From Phycisphaeraceae bacterium (GTDB taxonomy: Bacteria; Planctomycetota; Phycisphaerae; Phycisphaerales; UBA1924): a stretch of 64,000 bases of DNA. The notes under the pieces were generated by a model. That model saw only the letters and a program-made list of their open reading frames with translations, was not told the DNA's origin and made no database searches. Both the position numbers and the translations under genes were made by a program. Below are positions 28,226 to 36,652 of this stretch, piece by piece (within the stretch, counting starts at the first letter, position 1; each line of letters starts with the position of its first letter). Location of the stretch: NCBI GenBank assembly GCA_019636795.1, contig JAHBWW010000004.1, forward strand, positions 310,001 to 374,000, in the 5' to 3' direction.

Positions 28226-31200
28226 TCAAGGGCAGCCGATACTGAAAGCATTCAGGAATGCCTGTACGTCAAAGAAGTCCCAGATTCCATCCCCGTTGTA
28301 GTCCCCGATCTTTTCCTGAGCCGAAAATGCGGCAAGGAAGAACTGAACATCGAAGAAGTCGATCACGCCATCGAGATTCAGGTCCGGGCCGCAGGTGATG
28401 TGCAGCCGGCGCGTCGTGGGAGTCGAACTGATCCTGTAGACCAGGCCACCCGTCAGTGGCGGAGCATCAATCGCGTCGAAGTTCCCCGACACAGCGCCAA
28501 CATTGATGAACGTGAAGGCATGATTCTTCACCGGCGTATATCCCGAAACGAAACTGACCCGCAGTGTCCCACCCACCTGAACCGTTCCGGTTCCATTCAG
28601 GCGATCGTGAGATCCAGTTGAAGCGATCTCAAGGTCGAAGATGCTGCTCGGCATAAGGTTCAGATTCGCCGCATGATCCATGGTTCCCACTCCGCCGAGG
28701 CCTGGAGCAAGAATACCTTCGAGGTTGATCGTGCCTTCCGAAATCTGTCCTCGACCAATGACGGTCTGATCTGGCCCGATGGTGCCAGTGCCGGTGCTGA
28801 GCAACTGCGCATCGGCAGTGAACCCCTGAAGCCAGATAGTACCGCTGCCACCGATCGTTGCACCGTCTTCGATCGTGACGTGAGCGTCATTCGCCGAACC
28901 GTTGTTGTTGACCATGATCAGTGCGTCATTGATGATGCCCGGTCCGGTGGCTCGCAAGTCTGCGCCGCCATTAAGGGTGACGGAACCAGAAAGCGTGAGA
29001 TCCGAGAGATTGGCTGTCGCTCCACTGAACAGATTTACAACTCCTGCATTGACTGTGGCGAATGTGCCTCCTGTCACGCTCGCTGTGCCAGACGGGAAGC
29101 GGACTGCACCGCCATCAGCGAGCAAGATTCCGGTGGATGACTGAGTGAGTGTAATACCGTGCAGATCGAGAAAGCCGCTGTTGGTCGCCTGCATGGTCGC
29201 ATGATTTGTCTTGTCGAGTCCGCGCAGCTGCATGATCCCGCCCGGCATGTTTGCACTGATCAAGCCATCATTGATGATCGCGCCGTTGACCTGCCCCCGC
29301 CCCCTGACGGCTTGCCCGCTCCCGAGCGTGAGCAACGCTCCTGGTTCGGTTTCAATCCGGCTGTCATCCGCATTGCCTTGGAGTTGGATACTCCCGACTC
29401 CACTGATCGTCGTGCTATTGATAGCCCGGATCACAGCATCTGTGGAAGACCCATTGTTGTTAACAACAATCTCAGCGTTATTGATGGTGCCAGCGCCAGC
29501 GAGTTCGAGCACTCCGCCGCCGTTGAAGTTCACCGCGCCCGAGACTTCAACCTCAGTCCAGGTAGAAGTCCCACCAGATTGAAACAAGACGCTCCCACCA
29601 TTAGTCGCCGCGATAGTTCCGCCCACGATGCTTGTCGTGCCGGTCGGGAAAAGCAGTGTGCCCCCATCGAGTTCAATGGCTCCGAGGGTGTTGTCCAGCG
29701 ACATGTTCTGAAGATTCAGAGTGCCCCCATTGGTTGCCCGCATCGTGCCGTTATTCGTCTTGTTCTCCGATCGAAACTCCATGCTGTTGCTGTTGAAATT
29801 CGCATGCAGAAGCCCGTTGTTGACGAGCGCAGCATTGATCTGCCCGCGCCCGATGACGGACTGATTGTTGCCGATGGTAAGCACGGCTCCCGGTTCGGTT
29901 TCAATTCGACTGTCGCCCGCAAAGCCTTGCAACGTGATGGAGCCGGTGCCATTGATCGTTGCCGAAACCATGGCCCTCAACACTGCGTCTGATGCTGATC
30001 CGTTGTTATTGACGATGATGCTCGCGTTGTTGGTCAGCCCCGTTCCGAGCACATTGAGTTCTGCTCCACCATTCATGAACATGGAACCGGAAAGCGATAC
30101 GTTCGTCCAGTTCGACGTCGCGCCGGACAGCATCGTCACACTGCCTCCATTGAGCGTCGAGATCGTGCCGCCAATGATGCTCGTCGTGCCGCTTGGGAAA
30201 TGCACGGTTCCGCCATCGGCGATCATCTGGCCAGAGGAATTGTTGACAGTCATGCCTTGAATATTGAGAACGCCCCCGCTCGACGCCCGCATCGTGCCGT
30301 TGTTCGTCTTGTCCTGCGATCGGAACTCCATGCTGTTGTTCACGACATTCGCATGCAGCAGCCCGTTGTTGACAAGCGCAGCATTGATCTGCCCACGTCC
30401 GACGACCGACTGATTGCTGCCGATGGTGAGCACCGCACCAGGCTCGGTCTCGAGTCGACTATCAGCGGATGCGCCCTGGAGAACGATTGAGCCACCGCCG
30501 CTGATCTGGACACTGTTCATCGCTCGAATCACAGCATCCGTTGATGAACCGTTACTGTTAACCGTGATCGTCCCCGTGTTGGTGATCCCTGTGCCAAGCA
30601 ACTGAACCTCGGCTCCACCCTGCAGATTGGTCGATCCTGCAATCGAAAGGTCCGTGAAGGAAGTCGTCGTGCTGGGCGGGAGGAGGATTGCTCCGCCATT
30701 GATCGCAGCGATCGAACCACCCGTCACTGAGCCCGTACCCGTGAACTGCACCGTCGCAGCATCTGCCTCGATGAGCCCGCCAGTGTTGTCGACGCCGATG
30801 CCGAAGAACGTCAGGACCGCGCCGCTTTGCGCACGCATGATGCCCGCATTCACCTTGTCATAGGTTCGCATGACAAGCAAATTTCCCCCCGACACATCCG
30901 CAGCGATCAATCCGTTCGCAGTATTGACCAACGCAGCATGGATCTCGCCTCGCCCGAGAATCGTCGATTCATTCGTGACGATCGCACCATTGCTCGACAT
31001 GATTCTCGAGTCATCTCCCCCGCCGAGCATACGAATAGTGCCCGAGCCCACGATCGAAGTGGTGCTGGCGAAATCGAGTACGGAATCAGATGAAGTGCCA
31101 TTGGAGTTCATGCGCACAGCACCATCGTTCTGAAAGATCCCGCCGGCGATCGAAAGCGTGCGCCCACCAACCATGTTCAGTGTTGCCTCTGGGTGGCTCA

Positions 31201-31438
31201 ACACCAGGCCGCGGATCGTGGTCACAGCGGGCATGCCCAAGTCCAGCGTGACGGTATACGCACCGGGACCAACCGCAATAGTGGCAAGTTCAGTCGCAAG
31301 ATCCGGGACATTCATCGGCGCCCAGTTGCTCGCCAGCGACCAGTTTCCGACTTGGGCCGAAGCCCATTCCGAGTCAGCCAAGGCTGAGGCTCCGACAGCA
31401 AGCCCGGCAGCGAACGCAACGACAAAACTCGACTTCAT
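28226..31438 (-). CDS. Secreted repeat protein with C-terminal EF-hand (dockerin-like) pair
   Basis: 1070-residue exported protein. It begins with a signal peptide (MKSSFVVAFAAGLAVGASALA) after GGGAGG seven bases upstream. The body is about five tandem repeats of 183 residues (549 bp each) rich in Gly, Asn, Ser and Thr. Each carries blocks like VVGRGQINAALVNNGLLHAN, TNNGTMRA and SNWTNVSLSGS. This looks like a passenger-type beta-helix of the autotransporter or adhesin type. The end has two calcium-binding loops, DLNLDGVIDFFD and DYNGDGIWDFFD, spaced like a dockerin pair, and finishes IGCP. No membrane anchor is visible. A surface or cell-wall role is inferred. Confidence 0.85.
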   Translation of the reverse strand: MKSSFVVAFAAGLAVGASALADSEWASAQVGNWSLASNWAPMNVPDLATELATIAVGPGAYTVTLDLGMPAVTTIRGLVLSHPEATLNMVGGRTLSIAGGIFQNDGAVRMNSNGTSSDSVLDFASTTSIVGSGTIRMLGGGDDSRIMSSNGAIVTNESTILGRGEIHAALVNTANGLIAADVSGGNLLVMRTYDKVNAGIMRAQSGAVLTFFGIGVDNTGGLIEADAATVQFTGTGSVTGGSIAAINGGAILLPPSTTTSFTDLSIAGSTNLQGGAEVQLLGTGITNTGTITVNSNGSSTDAVIRAMNSVQISGGGSIVLQGASADSRLETEPGAVLTIGSNQSVVGRGQINAALVNNGLLHANVVNNSMEFRSQDKTNNGTMRASSGGVLNIQGMTVNNSSGQMIADGGTVHFPSGTTSIIGGTISTLNGGSVTMLSGATSNWTNVSLSGSMFMNGGAELNVLGTGLTNNASIIVNNNGSASDAVLRAMVSATINGTGSITLQGFAGDSRIETEPGAVLTIGNNQSVIGRGQINAALVNNGLLHANFNSNSMEFRSENKTNNGTMRATNGGTLNLQNMSLDNTLGAIELDGGTLLFPTGTTSIVGGTIAATNGGSVLFQSGGTSTWTEVEVSGAVNFNGGGVLELAGAGTINNAEIVVNNNGSSTDAVIRAINSTTISGVGSIQLQGNADDSRIETEPGALLTLGSGQAVRGRGQVNGAIINDGLISANMPGGIMQLRGLDKTNHATMQATNSGFLDLHGITLTQSSTGILLADGGAVRFPSGTASVTGGTFATVNAGVVNLFSGATANLSDLTLSGSVTLNGGADLRATGPGIINDALIMVNNNGSANDAHVTIEDGATIGGSGTIWLQGFTADAQLLSTGTGTIGPDQTVIGRGQISEGTINLEGILAPGLGGVGTMDHAANLNLMPSSIFDLEIASTGSHDRLNGTGTVQVGGTLRVSFVSGYTPVKNHAFTFINVGAVSGNFDAIDAPPLTGGLVYRISSTPTTRRLHITCGPDLNLDGVIDFFDVQFFLAAFSAQEKIGDYNGDGIWDFFDVQAFLNAFSIGCP

Positions 31439-31480
31439 GACAGTGCCTCCCCAGAAAAGCAACATTTCTCCAAAGTACGA
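28737..31480 (-). repeat. Five tandem 549-bp units inside the secreted repeat protein
   Basis: Copies of a block ending TTGAYCTGCCC-like sequence fall near 28737, 29286, 29835, 30384 and 30933, exactly 549 bp apart (183 codons). The units are visibly similar but not identical. Confidence 0.75.
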
Positions 31481-31742
31481 TGGTCGCTGGCATTATGTCA
31501 GAATAATCCGGCACCGTCTACCCTAAAAGAGGGATATTCAACACTTCAGTCGAATTCAGCATCTCCCGATGTGCAGGACAGTAATCGCAATCCCATACTG
31601 ATAAAAGCTTTACGTCCAAGAGTTAGTCAGAGTAAACGGCTGCCTTGCGCGTCCGATACCGCAAAAACTCCCTGCGACCACTCCTCGTGTTTCCTGAGAG
31701 CCAGTTTGAACCCCAAACCATTTCGCGACCGATAGACACCTC
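31439..31742. other. Intergenic region, nothing firm
   Basis: About 300 bp between two divergent genes. It is relatively AT-rich with no coding frame, tRNA or strong hairpin that I can support. Promoters for both neighbours presumably lie here. Confidence 0.4.
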
Positions 31743-32372
31743 GTGTCCAGAACACTCCTCCTCATAGACGGCTCCATTGCGGGTCTCGTGGCACTTGCAG
31801 CCGAGAGTGACCGCACCGCGCGCGATACCGAACCATCTCTCGTCTGGGCTGCCGACCTGACATCGCACCTTGACCCGACAGAAGTCGAAGCCTGCCGAAA
31901 GGCTGTTTCTGTCCAAGCCGGGATTTATGGCTTTGAAATGGTCGTACACCCCATGCTCACTGCGTCGTCGCGTGCTTCTGACCAGAGTGCCGCATTGCTC
32001 CGGGTCGCGCACGAGGCCGCCCGACTGGGGTGTCGGCGTGTTGTCTGGTCAGTTCAATTTCCCTACATCGGGTCCGAACCAGATCTGGACATCATCGCGT
32101 CGACTGTTGACCGCGGGCTGCTCGTTTCGCGTTTGGCATCGCTCGATATTTGGGACCAGTCCGAACGGACCGTTCCCGAAGTCCGCATCGAAACGCCGTA
32201 TGTCGATCTGAGTGACGATCAGCTGGCAGACCTGGCACTCGATCTCTCGGTGAGTATCGCAAGTGTGTGGTGGCTTAGTGCACAGACGCCTGGTGCAATG
32301 CACGCCCGAACCAGATGGCGCAGTTTGCTCCAGGATGTTGGCCTGCTCGCAGCGTCGCGTTCCGTGTCGTAG
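31743..32372 (+). CDS. QueC/ExsB-like PP-loop protein lacking the canonical motifs
   Basis: 209 residues. The start MSRTLLLIDGSIAGLVALA occupies the place of the PP-loop (SGGxDS) of the 7-cyano-7-deazaguanine synthase (QueC) family, but reads IDGSIAGL. AARLGCRRVVWSVQFP and VRIETPYVDLSDDQLADLALDL match the later part of that fold. The last part (SIASVWWLSAQTPGAMHARTRW, shown in part) aligns with the zinc-binding C-terminus of QueC, yet the cysteines are absent. The protein is therefore probably a non-catalytic or re-purposed relative. GTG start at 31743. It stands alone between divergent neighbours. Confidence 0.5.
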   Translation: MSRTLLLIDGSIAGLVALAAESDRTARDTEPSLVWAADLTSHLDPTEVEACRKAVSVQAGIYGFEMVVHPMLTASSRASDQSAALLRVAHEAARLGCRRVVWSVQFPYIGSEPDLDIIASTVDRGLLVSRLASLDIWDQSERTVPEVRIETPYVDLSDDQLADLALDLSVSIASVWWLSAQTPGAMHARTRWRSLLQDVGLLAASRSVS

Positions 32373-32445
32373 TTCAATCTTTGAGCGCAGGTTGAGTTCG
32401 AAGCAATTACACACTGACGAGGTGTGAGAGAGCGCAACATGAAAA

Positions 32446-32474
32446 CGGGTCTGCCCCAATGTGGAGCAGACCCG
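32446..32474 (-). terminator. Rho-independent terminator of the metalloprotease gene
   Basis: Stem CGGGTCTGC / GCAGACCCG, nine perfect pairs around an 11-base loop. On the minus strand the hairpin is followed by TTTTC. It lies 32 bp beyond the stop of the gene at 32506. Confidence 0.7.
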
Positions 32475-32505
32475 CCAGCGTGTAACTCTGTCCCAATTCA
32501 GTCTC

Positions 32506-35250
32506 TCAATCGCGCCGGATGTAGGCTGCGTCGAGCGCACGCGTGATACGCTCGCGTGCGTCGGCGAGATGGGCTTGGCTGTAGGGGTCGAGCCCGTTCA
32601 TGCCCAGCGACTTGTCAATCATCGCGCCGATATCGCGAAGTTCCTGCCTCGCGAGCGTTGTGACGGCATTGGCCGAGGCGTTTGGCCACGACGCTCCTGT
32701 AGAGAGCGCGATCATCCGGTCGAGGTGCGCCCTCTGGAGGTTCCGTTGCAGACTCGTGATCATCGGATCGCGTGCGGTGTAGGAAGTACGTGCCTCGCCG
32801 TTGCCACCTCCAGGCTTGAGGCTCTTCCACACGTGTCCGCGCACCTCCGCAAAGACTTCGGGGACTGTGAGAGCGTCTTGCCCGGTCGGCGTACGCATCT
32901 CGTTATCGAGAACGCGTCCGAGCGTCGATGGATTGAGGATCATGGTCATTGCGGAGCCTTGCACACCGAGCACCATGTCGTGCACAGGCACGTCAGCGCG
33001 TCGATCGCTGCCTGGGCCATCGAACCATTGAAGAGCACCGAGTTTGCTGAGAATCTCCGGGGTCAGGCCGAAGGACTTGTCCATGAAGGCATTTTCGGTG
33101 ATAAACCGCAGCGCTCGCCGTTGGCGTTCGACATCCACCGGTCGCACAGGGTCGGCAGCCCCTTCGTCGCCCTTGTGATTGCGGTTGAAGTGCACGCCGC
33201 CAATCCAGCTTGACGCTACGCTCATCGCGCTGAGCTGCTTCTGAAGCAACGCGTTGAATCCTTCGCGAGCCTTAACCCACGACTGCCCGTCCTCAACCAT
33301 CTTGTCGAGCAACTCGGACCGCACCTTGTGAACGAACCGCATCTCGGAATCCGCGAAATCCAGCGAGTTCTCGCCCAGATCCCACACCTTCGAGTGCGGG
33401 TCAGGGCCCGAAGAACCTTCGTCGGACTGGAACGCATGCTCAGGATGAGCGCATTGCTTCATCACTTCGTCGGGCTTGTCGGAGTATCCCCACGCAATGG
33501 CCCAGTGGTCGTATGGTCCGATGTCGATCGCAGAGTAGTCACCCTGAATCAAACCATCGCTCTCAACCGTGACATTCGTCGGAGCATAGTCCATCACGCT
33601 TGTCAGAATCGGCTTGGTGCCCTTGAACTCCGCTGAGTTCATTTCCGAAAACTGATACACGCTCGAACCCTTCCAGTTGTGCATCAGCCCCATCGTGTGC
33701 CCAACTTCATGCATGATCACATCGCGCAGCAGAGGCCCGATGAACGACTCGGGAAGTCCATCGAGCACGCTTTCCTTCTCATCGGCCTTGAGTTCGACCA
33801 GTCCGGTATTGATGGCCAGCCTCATCATCTCGACGTTGGTCGCCATCATCGGCGAACTCATGCACATGCCGGCAAACTGCGGGTCGCGCGGATCCCGCCA
33901 CACGCCCGGAAGCATGGTCGGCGGCGCAAGCTCCGGGTCTGCTGTTCCTTCGCGAACCTTGCTCATGTATGCAAGCACCGCGGGACGATCTTCCGGATCG
34001 GCGATCAGGTAGCGAGGATCCCACTGCGGATTCTCAGCCAGCCAGTCCACTGTCTCAGGCAGCATATTGAGCATCGCAGCCGAGGCGAGCAGCGACGACT
34101 TATGCGCCTTAGCCCAGCCGGACAGGAATGCTTCGTCCATCACGATGTCGGCTTCGAAAATCTGACCCGTCTCGGGGTGCGCATGGCTCGGACCAATCGC
34201 GAACCCCATGTGTGAGTTCGTCCATCGCACGAAACTGTACCGCAGATCTTCCGGATCCTTGTCCATGTGCGCGCCGCTCTCAGCGTCCTGCTGGTACACC
34301 TCGATCGCGCCCAGAATCCCGGCTTGCTCGAACGCCTTGTTCCACGCCAGAATGCCATCGCGCACCCAACGGCGATACCGCACCGGTGTCGTGTGTTCGA
34401 TGTAGTACACAATCGGCTGCTTCGGCGGACTCATCGACAGCTTCGGGTCCGCCTTCTCGACGTTCCACCGGGTGATGTATCGTTTGGTCTGCGATTCCCC
34501 ATCGTTGCGACTGCGATCGGTGTGCGAGACATAGAAAAATCCCACACGACGATCGGCCTCGCGAGGCTTATAGCTCGCGTCCTTCCGAGGCATGCCGATC
34601 GAGTAGTGGATCTGCGCCAACTGTCCGTCGGCTTTGGGCATCTCGAAGGTCAGTTCCAGATTGTTCGGGAATGCCTTGACGCTCTTGACCTCAGCAAGGT
34701 TCAGCCTCGCGCCACGCGTGAACCCTCCGAAAAACGTGCTCGATTGATTCAGCAGCAGGTTATCCAGGTCGATCACCGGCCCGCCACCAGGGCCCATCGT
34801 CACAATCGGAACGCTCAGCAGCACGCGATCTGTATTCACACGCTGCGTTGCGACCTGCGACTGCCGATCGCCCGAAGCGCGATAGTCCAGATTCGGTTCG
34901 ATCAGGGCGAGTTCGCGGCCGTAGCGCTTCCAATACACATATTTCGTCGGATTGCTCACCCGATTGTGCCAGACCGAGTAGACGCCCATTTGCGGGTCGC
35001 CACCCGCCACGGTCGCGACAACAAAGAATCGCTGCGACTCGAAGTTGCGCGGCAGTTCCGCCAGCAACTGCCCATCCTTGACGCGGTGATACACCGTGTA
35101 CATCGACCCCGCACCGTCGATGGTCGAGACGACCTTGTCGTGGCCCTCACTCACCTTGTCGAACGGCGGGAAGTCCTGAGCCGATGCTGCCGTTCCGCAA
35201 GCCGCAACAATCGCCGCACACGCCAACACACGAAATCGCAACTGCTTCAT
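32506..35250 (-). CDS. Secreted zinc metalloprotease, metzincin-like (DUF5117 type)
   Basis: 914-residue exported protein with signal peptide MKQLRFRVLACAAIVAACGTAASA. The large N-terminal part (RVKDGQLLAELPRNF, VATVAGGDPQMGVY, RITRWNVEKAD) resembles the DUF5117 family of secreted proteases. The catalytic motif is HEVGHTMGLMHNWKGSS, an HExxHxxGxxH zinc site of the metzincin kind, followed by the methionine-turn region SVMDYAPTNV. The C-terminal third is helical. The ATG at 35250 has GAGGGAG six bases upstream. A terminator follows. The substrate is unknown. Confidence 0.85.
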   Translation of the reverse strand: MKQLRFRVLACAAIVAACGTAASAQDFPPFDKVSEGHDKVVSTIDGAGSMYTVYHRVKDGQLLAELPRNFESQRFFVVATVAGGDPQMGVYSVWHNRVSNPTKYVYWKRYGRELALIEPNLDYRASGDRQSQVATQRVNTDRVLLSVPIVTMGPGGGPVIDLDNLLLNQSSTFFGGFTRGARLNLAEVKSVKAFPNNLELTFEMPKADGQLAQIHYSIGMPRKDASYKPREADRRVGFFYVSHTDRSRNDGESQTKRYITRWNVEKADPKLSMSPPKQPIVYYIEHTTPVRYRRWVRDGILAWNKAFEQAGILGAIEVYQQDAESGAHMDKDPEDLRYSFVRWTNSHMGFAIGPSHAHPETGQIFEADIVMDEAFLSGWAKAHKSSLLASAAMLNMLPETVDWLAENPQWDPRYLIADPEDRPAVLAYMSKVREGTADPELAPPTMLPGVWRDPRDPQFAGMCMSSPMMATNVEMMRLAINTGLVELKADEKESVLDGLPESFIGPLLRDVIMHEVGHTMGLMHNWKGSSVYQFSEMNSAEFKGTKPILTSVMDYAPTNVTVESDGLIQGDYSAIDIGPYDHWAIAWGYSDKPDEVMKQCAHPEHAFQSDEGSSGPDPHSKVWDLGENSLDFADSEMRFVHKVRSELLDKMVEDGQSWVKAREGFNALLQKQLSAMSVASSWIGGVHFNRNHKGDEGAADPVRPVDVERQRRALRFITENAFMDKSFGLTPEILSKLGALQWFDGPGSDRRADVPVHDMVLGVQGSAMTMILNPSTLGRVLDNEMRTPTGQDALTVPEVFAEVRGHVWKSLKPGGGNGEARTSYTARDPMITSLQRNLQRAHLDRMIALSTGASWPNASANAVTTLARQELRDIGAMIDKSLGMNGLDPYSQAHLADARERITRALDAAYIRRD

Positions 35251-35426
35251 CCGATTCTCCCTCAAATGATTCAAAGCCCGGCATTCGGGCCTCACGCTCG
35301 TTCATAACGCCTGCACCTAGAGCATAGAGATGCGCTCATCGATCGGTTCTTTCAATCATCTCCACTGACTCGATCTCATGCAAGCGGATTTCCATCATCG
35401 CGATTCTGATCGGACAGTGTACGGGG

Positions 35427-35960
35427 CTATTTGAGCGAATGCATACCGTGCCGAACTCGCTCCTGATTCAACTTGGCCCAGGCGGGTGGTTGATTCTGGA
35501 TCAGCTTGTGCAGCTGCGAGGTCGTACATTCGAGACGGATCGCTGCCTTGGCCGAGTCATAGCCGCAGGCTTCGAGGACATCCAGAGCCTCAGCGAGCAG
35601 ACTCGGGTAATCCCAGTGCAATGGATTGCAGACAATGCGTCCATTGCGGCACCGTGCCCGCCACAGGTCGGATCGAATCTCCCCCGAAGGCACCGCCATA
35701 CGAATCTCGGTCGCCAGTGCGAGGCGCAATCGGCGCACAGCCACCGGGCGATTCTCATTCACGCTACGGCGCTCGCTTGCTGCGGCTGCGATGCCGGTGG
35801 GGGTGTGAAGAAGTTCGATCGCGGTTTCGACCTTGTTGCGACGTTGCCCGCCCGGGCCTCCGGAACGGCGCGTCGTAATCGAACACGCGCGCAACAACTC
35901 TTCGATCGGAAGTGACGCCGGGTGTACAGGGCGTTGAACTGGGGCGTCAAAATCGATCAT
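35427..35960 (-). CDS. Release-factor-like protein with GGQ domain
   Basis: 177 residues with the class I release-factor catalytic block SGGPGGQRRNKVETAIEL, but no stop-codon recognition domain. Such proteins (ArfB/ICT1-like or RF-H-related) hydrolyse peptidyl-tRNA on stalled ribosomes. The C-terminus lacks the highly basic tail typical of ArfB, so the exact family is uncertain. It is 26 bp downstream of the cyclophilin gene, on the same strand. Confidence 0.78.
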   Translation of the reverse strand: MIDFDAPVQRPVHPASLPIEELLRACSITTRRSGGPGGQRRNKVETAIELLHTPTGIAAAASERRSVNENRPVAVRRLRLALATEIRMAVPSGEIRSDLWRARCRNGRIVCNPLHWDYPSLLAEALDVLEACGYDSAKAAIRLECTTSQLHKLIQNQPPAWAKLNQERVRHGMHSLK

Positions 35961-35986
35961 GGCGCCAAACGCCGAGTGTGGATGCG

Positions 35987-36649
35987 TTACCCGCCTGTCT
36001 TGACCTTCTCAGCCTTGAGAATGACCACAGGTGTCAGGGGAACGTCACCGTGGCCGCCGCGATTTCCAGTAGCGACGCCACCGATGGAATCGACCACATC
36101 CCGGCCCTCGACAACTTTGCCGAACACAGCGTACCCCGCGCCGTCGCGAGGCTGATCGAGGAACGAGTTGTCCGAAACATTGATGAAGAACTGCGATGTG
36201 GCGGAGTCTGGGCGGTTGCCGAGTCGGGCCATCGCAATTGTGTACTTCATATTCTTCAGGCCGTTCTGCCATTCGTTGGCAATCTGGTCCTGCGTGGGGC
36301 GTTGCCGCATATCTGGCTCGAAGCCACCGCCCTGAATCATGAACCCTTCGATCACGCGGTGGAAGATCGTGCCGTCGTAGCTGCCGGCGTCGACATACGA
36401 GAGAAAGTTCTCAGTCGAAATGGGGGCTTTTTCAGCGTCAAGCTCGAGCACCATCGTGCCCATGCTTGTGGTCAGTTTTACGTACACAGCGTTCTCCTTG
36501 ATCGGGTAAGACGGCGCAGCGGCGGGCTCGGGCTTCGCCTGGGTTTGTTCCTGCTTCTTGTCGGGAGTTGATGTGCCTTGGGAGTTGCAGCCACCCGTCA
36601 GCATCACACTGAACAAGAGCGTGCTTGCCAGCAATACTTTTATGTTCAT
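35987..36649 (-). CDS. Cyclophilin-type peptidyl-prolyl isomerase, lipoprotein
   Basis: Signal peptide MNIKVLLASTLLFSVMLTGGC ends in a lipobox (LTGGC). After a short Gln/Pro-rich linker, the cyclophilin domain shows FHRVIEGFMIQGGGFEPDM, SQFFINVSDNSFLD and YAVFGKVVEGRDVVD. It would accelerate folding of exported proteins in the periplasm. It is 4 bp downstream of the TolC-like gene, suggesting one transcript with the release-factor-like gene. Confidence 0.93.
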   Translation of the reverse strand: MNIKVLLASTLLFSVMLTGGCNSQGTSTPDKKQEQTQAKPEPAAAPSYPIKENAVYVKLTTSMGTMVLELDAEKAPISTENFLSYVDAGSYDGTIFHRVIEGFMIQGGGFEPDMRQRPTQDQIANEWQNGLKNMKYTIAMARLGNRPDSATSQFFINVSDNSFLDQPRDGAGYAVFGKVVEGRDVVDSIGGVATGNRGGHGDVPLTPVVILKAEKVKTGG

Positions 36650-36652
36650 GAC

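Noticed and set aside
31439-31742. tRNA or small RNA gene in the divergent gap
   Set aside because: No cloverleaf or T-loop pattern was found.
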